NCBI GenBank assembly: GCA_029204225.1
Contig: CM055097.1
Span: 41,086,028 to 41,150,027 of the forward strand
Source: Diphasiastrum complanatum
Lineage: Eukaryota; Streptophyta; Lycopodiopsida; Lycopodiales; Lycopodiaceae
DNA length: 64,000 nucleotides
Reading direction: 5' to 3'
Of the stretch, positions 1 to 11,047 are shown piece by piece. Both the position numbers and the translations under genes were made by a program. Numbering within the stretch: position 1 is the first letter of the stretch; each line of letters starts with the position of its first letter. The notes beneath the pieces were generated by a model. It did no database searches, had not been told where the DNA came from, and saw nothing but the letters and a program-made list of their open reading frames with translations.

Positions 1-1700
1 TTGGCAGTAAATTTGTACGTCCAACAGATAAGATTTCTACAGTTAATGAAATGGAAGCATTGGACTATTCACAATATGAGTTTTTTTTTTATATTTGCTA
101 TTCCAGTTGTGAATGTTCCTGATATGTATCTAAATGGTTGTGAATTCTCAGCAATTCTTAATTCAATAAATTTAGATCATAAACAAGCAATGAAAGAACA
201 TATCGTAAATGAATTTAGAGATGTCTTTCCATCTAAATTACCTCATGGTTTACCACCATCTAGGTCAATAGAACACAAGATTGAGTTAATTTCAAGAAGT
301 CAACATGTCTCTAGACAACCTTATAGGTTTTCTCATAAAGAGGAGACACACATTTCAAATCGAATAGAAAATTATCCAAGGATGGGACATATACAACCTA
401 GTAAATCACCATGGGGTGCTCATGTTCTTCTAAAGCGAAGAAAGATGCAGGTTTTTGATCTGTGTGCATTACAAGGGGTTAAATAAGGTGACTATCAAGA
501 ATAAATATCCGTTACCTAGGATGGATGACCTTGTCAATTGCTTGGGTGGAGCTCAGTATTTCACCAAGATAGATCTTGGGACAAGGTACCATCAAATAAG
601 AATTAAATTGGAAGTTGTCCAAAAGACAGGATTTCATTCTAGATTTGGTCATTATGAGTTCTTAGTGTTTCCGTTCGGGTTAACAAATGCTCCAGCAACG
701 TTCAAAACGATTTACTTCGTCCATATTTGGGGAAGTTTGTGGTAGTATTCCTAGATGATATTCTCGTGTATAGTAAAATCTTTAAGGAACGCATAGAGCA
801 CCTGAGAATCGTCTTGATGAAACTCCGACAAGAGTTACTCTACGCCAAAGAGTCCAAGTGTGAATTCTTTATGCAAGAGTTGCTTTATCTCGGTCATAAG
901 ATTACAGTTAATGGGATCAAGATTGACGAGGATAAAATCAAGATTGTGATTGAGTGGCCAATTCTAAGAACTGTGAAGCAAGTTAAATCATTTTTAGGAT
1001 TTACCATTTTCTTCAAAAGATTTATTGAGGATTATGCTAAGGTAGCAGTTTTGCATAATAATTTGACAAAAGGGATTATCAATAAAAAGAAAAAGAGGAA
1101 TCAACCTAGTTCGCCTATTGTTTGGAACAAGGAATTGAATCAATGTTTTGAGAAACTTAAAACATTGGTTGTTCAGCTCCCGTGTTACAAATTACAAATC
1201 TAGACCTACCTTATGTTGTGAGAATTGATGCAAGTGATATTACAATTGGAGCAGTTCTATTACAAATGGATAGGCCACTAGTGTTTGAAAGCAAAAAATT
1301 CACTGGTCCTCAGTTGCGTTATACTACTCAAGAAAAGGATTTGTTTGTAGTAATCCATGCACTTAAAACCTGGAGACACTACTTGTATGGTAGTAAGTTT
1401 ATAGTATATACGAATCACTAGCCTCTTAAGTATTTTTGCAATCAACATGATCTTAGGGGGAGGAAAGCTCAATGGGCTAAATTAATGCAATAATCCAATC
1501 ATGAAATTTGTTACATAAGAGACAACTCTAATCAATTTGTGGATGCTTTTAGTCAGATTGGTGAACTGAACGAGTTGTCATTCACTCAAATTTCCACGAA
1601 TCTATATCTTTTGCTGAGAGGAAAATATGAAACAGATTCCCATTTTGGTCATATTTGGAACATTGTTCAGACTGGAAGAAATGTGGACAATGTTGAGTCG
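1..1700 (+). pseudogene. Gy1: decayed Ty3/gypsy pol (RT-RNase H, start of integrase)
   Basis: This is a remnant of a gypsy polyprotein that once copied element RNA into DNA. The reading frame is broken several times. In order I see the linker before RT (about 160-480, with FRDVFP and SPWGAHV), RT motifs ([16 protein letters not shown] near 575-620, [12 protein letters not shown] near 670-705), the catalytic FLDDILVYSK (750-779) and RNase H (LVFESKKFTGPQLRYT near 1272, TNH then a stop at 1419-1421). Decayed RNase H and integrase-start sequence follows to about 1700 (SHFGHIW near 1640). Frames change near 455, 727 and 1182. No LTR is visible and the left end lies outside the window. The gypsy assignment is firm; the lineage is not. 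Confidence 0.85.
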
Positions 1701-1928
1701 AGTACATAGGGTATAAAGTCCTACACACAGGATACTATCCTAAGCATGCCAATACAAATAACAAACAAAGGAACGGATGGTGGACAAACCAACACGACCA
1801 AACCTAGATCGAACGGATGTAGCCCCCAAGCTATGGATCAATCACACTGAGGAGAGAGGATTCACTCTAGCAGCATGTAGCTACCAATCACAAAATTAAG
1901 CATACACTAGTGAGAGCCCAATAGGTAT
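1701..1928. other. Non-coding flank, probably gypsy LTR sequence split by Co1
   Basis: No coding sequence is visible. The stretch continues on the far side of Co1 at 7966-8175 once one copy of the target duplication is removed. It shares short runs (AACCAAACCTAGATC, TAGCCCCCAAG) with the gypsy LTR at 45231-45722, so I infer that it is part of a related LTR, probably the 3' LTR of the minus-strand Gy2 at 8176-9218. Its ends were not fixed. Confidence 0.4.
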
Positions 1929-1933
1929 ACTTA

Positions 1934-2582
1934 TGTGAAAGATTCAACTAGTTTCATCACATTTTGCAATATTTTCATATTTGGCATATTGAGGCCAAAA
2001 CTTGTTTTAGACTCAGAGGTTGACTTTTCAAAGTTCATTAGTCTAAATTTCATTTGAATAAACACTTTTTGAAAGTGTGGGAAAGATAGAATGCGAGTTT
2101 GAGTAGATTCAATTTGAATAAGTTGGGTATATTGAATCTAGACCGAAAATTGGTAGGGTTAGCATTTTGGTGGGAAAGCCAAGTGGCCAAATAGGGTTTG
2201 GACCTGTTATAAAAGGATGTAACTCGTGGAGAGAGTCATCTTCTCTCTTCTCTATCTCATTTCATGCTCATACATGGTCCTCTTGGGTTCTACTATCCAT
2301 TGGTGCACTATCTTGGTGATTGCTTGCAATTCTATGTGTAGAATGATCTATATTTGCTATTTTTAGATCCACACGTGTGAAATACAGTAGCTTGCTAGTT
2401 TTGTATGGACAGCAACAGTACATAATCATTTCATTCAAGTTTGTCAAGTTCTATTAGTGTTTGCATCTCAAATTGTGTGTAGATGCTGATTTTTCTACAT
2501 TGGTGAAATTGGTAGTGTATTTCTCTTTCTAACCAAAGATCATTCAAGTAGATTGGATCTTAAGGATCTGAAATCTTTCACA
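1934..2582 (+). repeat. Co1 5' LTR
   Basis: The repeat starts TGTGAAAGAT and ends ATCTTTCACA directly before the PBS. It holds a possible TATA box in TATAAAAGGATG near 2209, about 60 bases before a pyrimidine-rich stretch, and the palindrome CACACGTGTG at 2370-2379. It supplies the element's promoter; the exact RNA start is not known. Confidence 0.93.
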
Positions 2583-2594
2583 TGGTATCAGAGC
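2583..2594 (+). promoter_or_regulatory. Co1 primer-binding site (initiator tRNA-Met type)
   Basis: TGGTATCAGAGC follows the 5' LTR with no gap. It matches the usual plant copia PBS, complementary to the 3' end of initiator tRNA-Met, where minus-strand DNA synthesis is primed. Confidence 0.93.
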
Positions 2595-3182
2595 TTGTGT
2601 TTCAGGTTATGAAGGAGGAAATCAGATCTATCGATGATTTGGTGAAGATATCAAGTCTAGAGCATGCTAGAGAGGATTCTACACCAAAATCGGATTTTTT
2701 GCTTTTGTAGATTGGATCTTTTGTAGATCAAAACACTAAATAGGTCAATATACTTGTTCAATTCCATTTTTTGAATTCACATGCTGGATTTGGCCGATTT
2801 TTGGATCATTGGTTCAGCCTAAGTGGTGGCTTATAGATTGTATATCAAATTTTCAGCATTTGCATGTAGATTTGGAATAGTCAATTTTTTGTGATTTTGT
2901 CAAAACCCTAATTTTGATTGGATCTCTAGATATTGAGGTTTTTGGACTTCATTTGAGTGTGTTTCAATCTTATGAAGTGGCAAAAATCATTAGATTGAGG
3001 ATAGATCATAGGTTGATCAAGATTCCATGATTCTATGTGTTGATTTGCTTGGATAAGTGCTAGAAGAGAATTTGTGAGATAGTTTCAAATCTTGGTGATT
3101 TCTTTTGAAAGAATTTGTTGTTGTTCAAAGGAGTGCTTTGTGCATTGAATCAGGTTGAAAGAGAAGATCAGGTCATTGCTAG
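2595..3182 (+). other. Co1 untranslated leader
   Basis: About 590 bases lie between PBS and gag start without a gene. Packaging and dimerisation signals normally lie here, but none can be recognised by sequence alone. Confidence 0.6.
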
Positions 3183-3812
3183 ATGGCAATCTCAATTGGA
3201 GTCATGTTGGAAGCCAATGATAGGCTTACCTCAAGCAACTATTCATTATGGAAAGTGAGGATGGAGTCACTTCTTGAGATGAATGATGTTTTGGATATTG
3301 TTGTAGGTTTGGAGGAGAGACCAGCAACACAACAAGATCAATTGAGGTATGACAAGAGGGCCAAGAAGTCTCAACACATGATAAAGATGAATGTTACCAA
3401 TGAACTTCTCAAGGAAGTTGGTAAGTGCACATCATCTTTGGAAGCTTGGAATTCATTGAAGAAGCTTTATGAATCCAAGTCTACTTCTAGAGTGTTGACT
3501 CTAAGAAGGCAAATCTTTTCTTGTTTGCAAAAGAATGAAGAAAGTCCAAGTACTTTTGTTTTGAGAATGAAAGCATTGAATGATGAGTTAGCTTGCATAG
3601 ATGAAAGCATTAAGGAAGGAGAGCTTATTCAAGTGATTCTTAATGGCTTGTTGGATGCTCATGCTAACATTGTTCAAAGTATTGCTATTCAAAAGACTTT
3701 GCCAAGTTTGATGGATCTTCAAGAGATCTTGATCAATGAGGAAGCTTCAAGCAAGAGGTGGATCTACATCAACACTTCAAGAGGATGCTATGTTCACAAA
3801 GGGCAAATTTAA
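3183..3812 (+). pseudogene. gag: Co1 gag (N-terminal part, frameshifted)
   Basis: This is the capsid-like nucleoprotein of a copia element. The first ATG after the leader opens it (MAISIGVMLEAND) and its N-terminus aligns closely with the gag of Co13. Typical plant copia gag blocks follow: SSNYSLWKVRMESLL, MNVTNELLKEV, and SKSTSRVLTLRRQIF. Homology leaves this frame near position 3740 and resumes in the next frame (3736-5265), so a small frameshift separates gag from the rest. The last 20 or so codons here are probably not native. Confidence 0.88.
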
Positions 3813-5265
3813 GGGCAAAACCAAAAGCAAGTGGTCTAAAGGGCAAGATCAAGTGGATGCTTCTTCAAGTGGAAAAAAGAAGGATAGATCAAAGCTCAAA
3901 TGCTTCTATTGTGGCATCAAAGGACACTTTGCAAGTGAGTGCTACAAGAAGAAGAGAGATCAAGGAGACAAGCAAGGTAATCTTACTCTTGATGAGGATG
4001 GTTTGGATGTGCAAGATGCAAATGATGATGCTTTTGTGATGTCTTCATGTATGCTTGCTAATGATGGAGATCTAGATCCTTGGTGGATTGATAGTGGAGC
4101 AAGTTCACACATGACCTTTCACAAAGAGTATCTCACTTCTTTGTTGGCATATGGAGATGACAAGAGAGTGATCTACACGGCCAATGATGGTGAGTGTGCA
4201 ATCAAAGGGATTGGCACAATTCCTATTTCTCTCTCTACAAATAGGAATGTTCATTTGGAGGATGTCTTGTTTATTCCATCTATTACCAAGAATTTGCTTA
4301 GTGTGAGTCAAATGCTAAGTAAGGGCCTCAAGGTGGAGTTTGATGGAGATGCTTGTTTGATCAAAAGGAAGGATGTCTTGATTGGAAAAGGTAAAAGACA
4401 AGGGAAGTTGTTCAAATTTGATGCTTGTGTTATTGCTAACCAAGTTGGATGTGTTGCAAGGGAGCAAATTTCTATTCAAGAGGTTTGGCACAAAAGGATG
4501 GGACACCTCAACTTCAAGTCATTGGAGGTAATGGCAAGGAAGAAGGTTGTGATTGGTCTTCCAAGTTCCTTAAGTAATGACAAGCATGTTTGTGAGTCTT
4601 GTGCTTTGTCTAAGTCACATAGACTACCTTATACTAGATCTATTTCTAGATCTACAAAGCCTTTTCAACTTGTACATTCGGATATTCATGGATTTACTAC
4701 AATTAGCAATAGTGGAGCTAAGATGTATGTAGCATTCATTGATGATTTTAATAGATTTTGTTGGATCTATCTACTAAAGAGCAAGGATGAAGTGTATGAT
4801 GTCTTTGTCAAGTTCAAGAATGCAAGGGAGAACCAATTTTTCACAAAGATCAAGTGCTTGACAGGTGACAATGGTGGTGAGTACATATCTAACAAGTTCA
4901 CGGCCTTTTGTGATGAGCATGGGATCAAGAGGGAGTATACAACATCAAGGACCCCACAACAAAATGGAGTGGCTGAAAGGAAGAATAGAACTTTATGTGA
5001 AAGTGCTAAAGCTATGAGGTTAAGTGCTAATCTTGACAAATCATTTTGGGATCAAGCTTTGTTGTGTGCCAATTTCTTGTGCAATAGGTGGCCGAGTGCT
5101 ATTTTGGATGGAAGGACACCTTTTGAGATGCTATTCAAGAGGAGGCCGAGTGTCAACTTTCTAAGAACCTTTGGTTGCACATGCTATGTCAACATTACTC
5201 TTGATGATAGGACCAAGGAGGATCCATCTTCAGAAGAGGTATTTTTGTTGGATATAGTGAGGTGA
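3736..5265 (+). pseudogene. pol: Co1 nucleocapsid, protease and integrase
   Basis: This carries the zinc knuckle CFYCGIKGHFASEC (CX2CX4HX4C, about 3901-3942), the aspartic protease motif WWIDSGASSHM near 4081-4113, and the integrase zinc-binding part (WHKRMGHLNF, CESCALSKSH). The integrase catalytic triad appears intact as D in LVHSDIH, D in LTGDNGGEY and E in NGVAERKNRT. A frameshift near 5237 cuts the frame before the integrase C-terminus, which resumes in the next reading frame at 5262. Without that shift protease and integrase would look serviceable. Confidence 0.9.
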
Positions 5266-6743
5266 GTAAAGCCTACAAGGTTTACATTCCTTCTACTAAC
5301 AAAGTGATTGTTGGTAGAGATGTGATTTTTGATGAGGGAAACATTCCAAAGGTGTCTTCAAGCATGATTGATGATAAAGTAGATGGATCTAACATTCTTG
5401 ATGTTGATGAGAAGGATCCTACTTTGGATGGTGGTGATGATGGACCTTCATCAAGTCAAAAGCCAAGGAGAACATCAAGAGAAAGACAAGTACCTTCAAG
5501 GCTCACATATGATCAAAATGGTAAGCAAGTAGTTTCTGGAAATTATGTTGCTTTCCTAACCTCTTTGGATGATCCTACAAGTGTAGATCAAGCAAGGAAA
5601 GAAGAGGAGTGGATCCAAGCAATGGATCTCGAGTATCGATCTCTTATGAAGAGTGGAACATCTTTTGGAGGATCTTCTTGTGTACATGGAGCTATGCAAG
5701 TGGATGGATGTTATCTTGCTGTAAAATCAAGTAATGGATTTGGAAAACAAATTTCGTTCAATGACTTTGATGGTCAAGTTGAAGATCAAGAGGTTGATCT
5801 CAAAGCGCTTCAACTAGTCAAAAGGGAAGTTGGCAATTTGGAGCTAGTCAAGAGCATCAAAGGAGAGGTAATTGGAAAAGGTGTTATGGATCTATTTTTG
5901 CAGCATATTGAAGACTCAAGTAAGGTCAAAGGAGCAGCAAGGAAGTGTTGTTCAAGTTTACTTTACTTGTTCTATCTCATGTTTGAGCAATTTCATGTGG
6001 ATGTGTGCAAATTGTCGAGATATGGTAAAACTAGCTACATTGGTGAGCATTGTTTTGATGTTGGATTTGTACTAGCATTCTTGGCTGATTTTGTTGATGG
6101 AAATGAAGCTATTGGAGGTTCATTATGTCTTTCATCCATGGCTAAGTTCTCAAGTGTTGAGCTACTTGGTGCCAATACTTGGAGATTGTCAATTTTTGGT
6201 GAATTCATGGTCATTTTCTTGTGTCAAGTAGATCTTGAAGATGGACTAGTGCAAACTACTTGGTTTATGGAGTCATGTGGTGCTGGATTTGCATCATTTA
6301 TGTACTCACCTACTCATGGATTTCCAAGGTTTGATGGTTTCTTGTGGCAAGATGAAGATGGAGGCTCATTCATGGAGTATCATGGTGGATACAAGGCAAC
6401 AAAGGACAAAGGAGGAGGAGACATGCAAGCAAAAGTTGATCACTCACATTTATTGTTTGTTTGCTATATTTTTCCAGAGAGTTCAGAGTTGGAAGCATGG
6501 TGGAATCATTTCATTTACATTTTATTTGATTCTTCATGTTCTAGTCACATTTTTCCACGTAAAATTGATGTAAGAAATAGTGAAGCATCCCAAGTGGACA
6601 CTATTCTCTATATCAATTATGGTTGTTTCTATTTTGAGCATTACATGATCATTGAAAGGAGATCTATTCTGAGGAAGAAGATCATTCTTATGATGGATCA
6701 AAGTTCTATTGGCAAAAACTATGCTAGGAGCATTGGAAGCTAG
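5262..6743 (+). CDS. Co1 integrase C-terminus fused to an unrelated 360-codon frame in place of RT
   Basis: Codons 1 to about 133 match Co13: integrase C-terminus (KAYKVYIPSTNK), the linker, and the entry to RT ending at LEYRSLMKSGT (to about 5660). From about 5661 to 6730 nothing resembles RT: the NTW block, the GCKW block and the YVDD box are all absent. Instead a stop-free stretch of about 357 codons with many Trp, Cys, Phe and His residues runs on in the same frame. It ends at a TAG at 6741-6743, just after sequence that matches the RNase H entry in another frame. I recognise no domain, signal peptide or clear membrane segment. It could be captured host coding sequence or a chance open frame in captured DNA. 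Existence of the substitution is firm; a functional protein is not. Confidence 0.7.
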   Translation: MSKAYKVYIPSTNKVIVGRDVIFDEGNIPKVSSSMIDDKVDGSNILDVDEKDPTLDGGDDGPSSSQKPRRTSRERQVPSRLTYDQNGKQVVSGNYVAFLTSLDDPTSVDQARKEEEWIQAMDLEYRSLMKSGTSFGGSSCVHGAMQVDGCYLAVKSSNGFGKQISFNDFDGQVEDQEVDLKALQLVKREVGNLELVKSIKGEVIGKGVMDLFLQHIEDSSKVKGAARKCCSSLLYLFYLMFEQFHVDVCKLSRYGKTSYIGEHCFDVGFVLAFLADFVDGNEAIGGSLCLSSMAKFSSVELLGANTWRLSIFGEFMVIFLCQVDLEDGLVQTTWFMESCGAGFASFMYSPTHGFPRFDGFLWQDEDGGSFMEYHGGYKATKDKGGGDMQAKVDHSHLLFVCYIFPESSELEAWWNHFIYILFDSSCSSHIFPRKIDVRNSEASQVDTILYINYGCFYFEHYMIIERRSILRKKIILMMDQSSIGKNYARSIGS

Positions 6744-6754
6744 GAAAGCGAGTT

Positions 6755-7315
6755 TTGAGGTACATCATTGGAACTCGAGATTTTGGCATATTGTATGAGG
6801 GATCATCACCTAATCTTTTTGGATTTTCAGATTCGGACTATGCTGGAGATATAATGGATAGGAAATCCATTAGTTCCTATTGTATTTTCATAGGTGATGG
6901 AGCTATATCATGGATGTCAAAGAAACAAGCCACTATCTCATTGTCATCTAGTGAGGCCGAGTATAAAGCTCTTACACATTGCACAAAGGAGATGGTATGG
7001 ATCAAAAGGATGATCAAGGATCTTCACTTGCTGGATTTTTCAGAGAGCCCAATCATCTTTTGTAACAATCAATCAGCCCAAAGAATGGCATCCAATCCTA
7101 TCTTTCATGCTAGGAGCAAGCATATTGAGATACAATATCATTTCGTGAGGGAGCGAGTCATTGCAAAGGAGGTGGAGCTTCAACACGTGTCTTCAAGGGA
7201 ATGTGTAGCTGATATCTTCACCAAAGCATTGGGAAAAGACTTGTTCATGAAGCATAGGACTTCACTTGGAGTATTATCAAAGTCTATGCTAAAACTAGTT
7301 GAAGAGGGAGTGTGA
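6755..7315 (+). pseudogene. Co1 RNase H domain
   Basis: This is copia RNase H, which removes the RNA strand during replication. It shows FGFSDSDYAGD, KKQATISLSSSEAEYKAL, the FCNNQSAQRMASNPIFHAR block and the C-terminal VADIFTKALGKD. Homology starts upstream of the first ATG, at 6731 (HWKLGKRVLRY), directly after the foreign segment. The frame is different from the upstream frame, so it would not be made as part of a normal polyprotein. The final stop codon TGA overlaps the first bases of the 3' LTR, as in Co13. Confidence 0.88.
7301..7310 (+). promoter_or_regulatory. Co1 polypurine tract
   Basis: GAAGAGGGAG lies directly before the 3' LTR, where plus-strand DNA synthesis is primed. The same sequence precedes the 3' LTR of Co13. 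Confidence 0.88.
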
Positions 7316-7960
7316 AAGATTCAACTAGTTTCATCACATTTTGCAATATTTCCATATTTGGCATATTGAGGCCAAAACTTGTTTTAGACTTAGAGGTTGA
7401 CTTTTCAAAGTTCATTAGTCTAAATTTCATTTGAATAAACACTTTTTGAAAGTGTGGGAAAGATAGAATGCGAGTTTAAGTAGATTCAATTTGAATAAGT
7501 TGGGTACATTGAATCTAGACCCAAAATTGGTAGGGTTAGCATTTTGGTGGGAAAGCCAAGTGGCCAAATAGGGTTTGGACCTGCTATAAAAGGATGTAAC
7601 TCGTGGAGAGAGTCATCTTCTCTCTTCTCTATCTCATCTCATGCTTATACATGGTTCTCTTGGGTTCTACTATCCATTGGTGCACTATCTTGGTGATTGC
7701 TTGCAATTCTATGTGTAGAATGATCTATATTTGCTATTTTTAGATCCACACGTGTGAAATACAGTAGCTTGCTGGTTTTGTCCGGACAGCAACAGTACAT
7801 AATCATTTCATTCAAGTTTGATCAAGTTCTATTAGTGTTTGCATCTCAAATTGTGTGTAGATGCTGATTTTTCTACATTGGTGAAATTGGTAGTGTATTT
7901 CTCTTTTTAACCAAAGATCATTCAAGTAGATTGGATCTTAAGGATCTGAAATCTTTCACA
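7311..7960 (+). repeat. Co1 3' LTR
   Basis: This is the 650-bp partner of 1934-2582, followed by the target duplication ACTTA. CACACGTGTG recurs at 7747-7756. Confidence 0.93.
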
Positions 7961-7965
7961 ACTTA

Positions 7966-8175
7966 TACCCTCCAAGGCCCATGCACCACTAGTAGAGCAC
8001 TGTGACACCTCATTGGACACCTCTGCAGCCTATCTAGGCCACGTCATCTAGTTTTCCAATGACTCACTGATAGACCCATACAAATCCACCATCATGAGTT
8101 TAGGCCTACAACCATTAATTAGGACCTTATACACATAAGGGCCCCAATTCCCTTATAGTCACAATTTGAGTCGGC
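7966..8175. other. Non-coding flank, continuation of the probable gypsy LTR
   Basis: No gene is visible. This stretch is separated from 1701-1928 only by Co1. Read on the minus strand it follows the end of the Gy2 integrase, the position expected for that element's 3' LTR. Confidence 0.4.
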
Positions 8176-9218
8176 TTACGTGAAATATCGGATGCACTTG
8201 TGATCCTTCCGGGATCTGATCTTTTTCAAGATCTTATATGGTCCTCTAATTCTAGGGGACAATTTATAATGCTTGCCAATACACATTACACTAGAATCCT
8301 TCGAGATTCTCAAATATACCCAATCCCCCAGTTGAAAGTCTCTCGATGGTCTTTTCAGATTTGCATAATGTCGGTCCCTATCCTGGGCACACTGGACATT
8401 TTCATGTGCAATTTGTAGCATTTTCTGCATATCATGTAGGAAATCCACTACCTTCTAAAACTTGATCGTCTGAGTCTCTACTACAATGGGTGACCTAGGC
8501 TCACAACTGTACATAAGCATAAACGGGCTATAACCGGTAGTCGAATTTATACTACTGATATAGGAAAACTCGATTAATGGAAGATACTTCTCCCAATCAG
8601 ATTGTCGTCGGGAAACATATGCTCGTAGCATTTGTTCCATCATCTGATTTTCTCTTCTTTCTGTCCATCCATCTCAGGATGATCACAAGAACCCAAGCAT
8701 AGAGTCATCTCTACTTTAGCAAACACGGCCAACCAAAAGTGACCGGTGAACTTCGGATCACGATCACTCACAATATCACTTGGTAATCCGTAAAGTCTAA
8801 ACGGATGCTCTACAAATGTCTGAGCTAAATCAAAAGCCTTTTCGGTGGTCTTTACTGGAATAAACGTAGCCAATTTGGTAAGACGGTCAACCACAACCCA
8901 AATTGCATCATGTTGTTTATTCGTCCACGGTAACCCAACCACGAAATCCATGAAAGTACTATCCCATCTCTTATTTGGGATATCCAATGGATGCAACAAT
9001 CCGCCAGCCTTATGACATTTGGTTTTATTCAATTGGCATTGGTCACACTTGACCACGTAAGATTCTACAAAGGGCTTGAGTTTTGGCCAATAAAAGTCTC
9101 TTTGTACCAAGTCTAATGTATGATGTGATAGGGCAAGGGAGTGCGAAGAACGTGAATGGAGAAGAGAGCATGAATATTGCGGAACAGCTCTCCCATTACA
9201 ATTAGCTGCTAGATGCAA
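8176..9218 (-). pseudogene. Gy2: decayed Ty3/gypsy integrase
   Basis: Read on the minus strand from 9218 this is a gypsy integrase. It has the zinc-binding half (HHTLDLVQRDFYWPKL, then CDQCQ), catalytic-core blocks with the first Asp in STFMDFVVGLP and the second in VSDRDPKFTGHFW, and a damaged glutamate block (HPEMDGQKEE). The part after about 8640 runs in other frames: YVSRRQSDWEKYLPLIEFSY, then LGDWVYLRISK and KLSPRIRGPYKIL near the C-terminus. At least two frame breaks make it inactive. RT and RNase H upstream are missing. Confidence 0.87.
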
Positions 9219-9971
9219 AAATAGTCTAATAGAAAGCCTATGCTAAGTATGATCATAGCTTTAAGTGTTCTAGTTGCCCAACAGGATCTTAAAAATTAGT
9301 TCATACTCACAAAAATGAGAGTATAGTCCACCAAAGAGATTAGAAATGGTTTGTGTGTGTGGTATTACTCGAAATCAGATTCGATATGAAGTTTAGTTCT
9401 AAAATGGATGGAAGAGCAGTATGATATCGCGAGTTCCTCAAGTGTCAAAGATAGTCATTGTCTGATCAGAAGCGAAGGAGTCGTAGACGTCCGTGTTCTG
9501 ATCAGAGTGAGTAGACAAGCGCGATCAAACAACGATAAAATACATTCAATCACAACAATTAGTCATCTACGTTATACACAGATAGAAAAGCGTGCTATTG
9601 CTATATTAGACTGAAGCACAATAAACTAGCAATTACAACCAAAATGACGGCATAACTGGGAGCTAAAATTATTCGCCTCATGGATGGAGCATCACGTAGA
9701 GTGTGCCTAGATGATCCATTTATAGATTGCATCCATGTATTAATTACAATAAATGTTTCTCATCTAATTAGGCAAGCCATTGTACTTGGAAGTATTGGCT
9801 TGAGATGACAATTGAACATTGTGTACACAATCAACCTATAGGGGATGTTGACGCAGATGAAGATGCTGCAAATTCTCTCACTTTGCGCTTTAGAAAAGTG
9901 GCTGGGAACGTCCCTCGTTGAAAATACACGATTGTCGGATTTTTTCACTCTCTTCAAGATTTTGCAAAAAA
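9219..9971. other. No recognisable gene
   Basis: I see only short, unconvincing frames and no LTR ends that I can pair. It lies between the truncated Gy2 integrase and a small minisatellite. Confidence 0.5.
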
Positions 9972-10071
9972 GCCGACAATGCCCTTAAAAAGATGACATT
10001 GTCCTTAAAAAGCCAACATTACCCTTTAAAAGATGACATTATCCTTTAAAAAGCCGACAGTGCTCTTAAAA
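9972..10071. repeat. Minisatellite, five 20-bp units
   Basis: Five units of about 20 bp alternate between forms starting GCCGACA/GCCAACA and GATGACATT, each ending in CTTAAAA or TTTAAAA. The array starts almost where the Co2 RNase H homology stops. Confidence 0.85.
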
Positions 10072-10084
10072 CAAGTTAACTTCT

Positions 10085-10440
10085 CGGTCGAAGAAAACAC
10101 AACTGATTTTTGCTTTCTTGAGTTTCACGAAATCGGTCCCCCTGCCAGATAGAAACAGAACTAGGTGGTAGATTTTCTGATAAAGACTGTTCCTCCCCAA
10201 TCTGAGTCGGCTTGTAGGATGAGTGGGTCGATAGCATTTCTATCATAACATAAAATGTGATCTAAACTTCCCTGAATATATCTCATCACTCTCTTTAATG
10301 CTTTTCAATGAGAGATTCTGGAACTAGACATGAATTGATTTAACGTTTTAACAGTGTATGCTAAATCTGGTCTAGTACACAACATTCCATACATCAAAGA
10401 TCCTATTAGTGAATGATAAGTTAATAGATTACAAAGAAAC
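10085..10440 (-). pseudogene. Co2: copia RT end and RNase H fragment
   Basis: Read on the minus strand the fragment carries the end of RT (HSLIGSLMYGMLCTRPDLAY, then LNQFMSS), HWKALKRVMRYIQG-like sequence, and RNase H (ADSDWGG, RKSTT-stop-FCFYLAGGPIS, SSTE). It contains in-frame stops and breaks off at SSTE near 10085, beside the minisatellite. The upstream side ends near 10440 in unrelated sequence. It is a different family from Co3, which lies just to the right. Confidence 0.75.
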
Positions 10441-10795
10441 AATGTACATATAGAGTATTCACAAACTACATGAAAAGACAGGTGTCCTAAAATTGGGCTA
10501 CCACCTGTCAGACTAACGTCGGGCCCAATATGGCCAAATTTGACCGACAAACTTGGGACATGCCCCCAAGTATAGCAAGTACTGTAAATAACTCTGTACT
10601 GGCTAATTTTTCCTATGTGTGGCTACTCGGCTAACCCAAGTAACCGACTACGGGATTAGTGCCCGATCAATATATCCTAAAGGGTCACGTCCCGAACACA
10701 ATTGAATACAACAAATCTAATTAATTGTACACTAATTACAATATCACAGTTAGAGCTTACATAAAATGTATATTAGATTAACTCTGATTTCTAAC
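10441..10795. other. Unassigned non-coding stretch
   Basis: No coding sequence is seen. A short inverted pair, ACAGGTG near 10480 and CACCTGT near 10502, and the position between two broken copia fragments suggest part of an LTR or small insertion. I could not pair its ends. Confidence 0.35.
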
Positions 10796-10875
10796 TGAAA
10801 CAGGCTCCACACATGTGTAACAGTGATATGTACATAGATTTGGCCTAGATCAAACAAGATTTTGACAATTTCACA
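10796..10875 (-). repeat. Co3 3' LTR, truncated to about 80 bp
   Basis: This matches the last 77 or so bases of 15738-16558 (from AACAGGCTCCACACATG to the end CAATTTCACA) with a few differences. Sequence before 10796 is unrelated to the LTR. Confidence 0.8.
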
Positions 10876-11047
10876 CTCCTCCTTAAAATCTAGCTTGGTA
10901 AATCTAACATGCATCTATCTACAACTCCAAGTGCTAATCTTAACTTTACAAATGAATCTTTTAGCAATGACTTGGTAAGTATATCAACAATGCAATCCGA
11001 TGATGAAACATGGATGAGCTTGACCTCCTTTTCTTGCACTTTCTCCC

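Larger units (their letters stand above)
1934..7960 (+). mobile_element. Co1: complete-ended copia element with RT replaced by foreign sequence
   Basis: This is a 6.0-kb LTR retrotransposon flanked by the 5-bp target duplication ACTTA (1929-1933 and 7961-7965). The LTRs are 649 and 650 bp and end in a perfect 10-bp inverted repeat, TGTGAAAGAT and ATCTTTCACA. By eye the LTRs differ by about 13 substitutions and one indel, roughly 2 percent, so the insertion is fairly young. The order is LTR, PBS, leader, gag, protease, integrase, a foreign open segment where RT should be, RNase H, PPT, LTR. There are frameshifts near 3740 and 5237. It cannot be autonomous. Its closest relative here is Co13 at 57568-63998. 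Confidence 0.93.

Noticed and set aside
3758-4039. A second overlapping gene in Co1
   Set aside because: It is an alternate frame of the gag-protease region, with no conservation in Co13.
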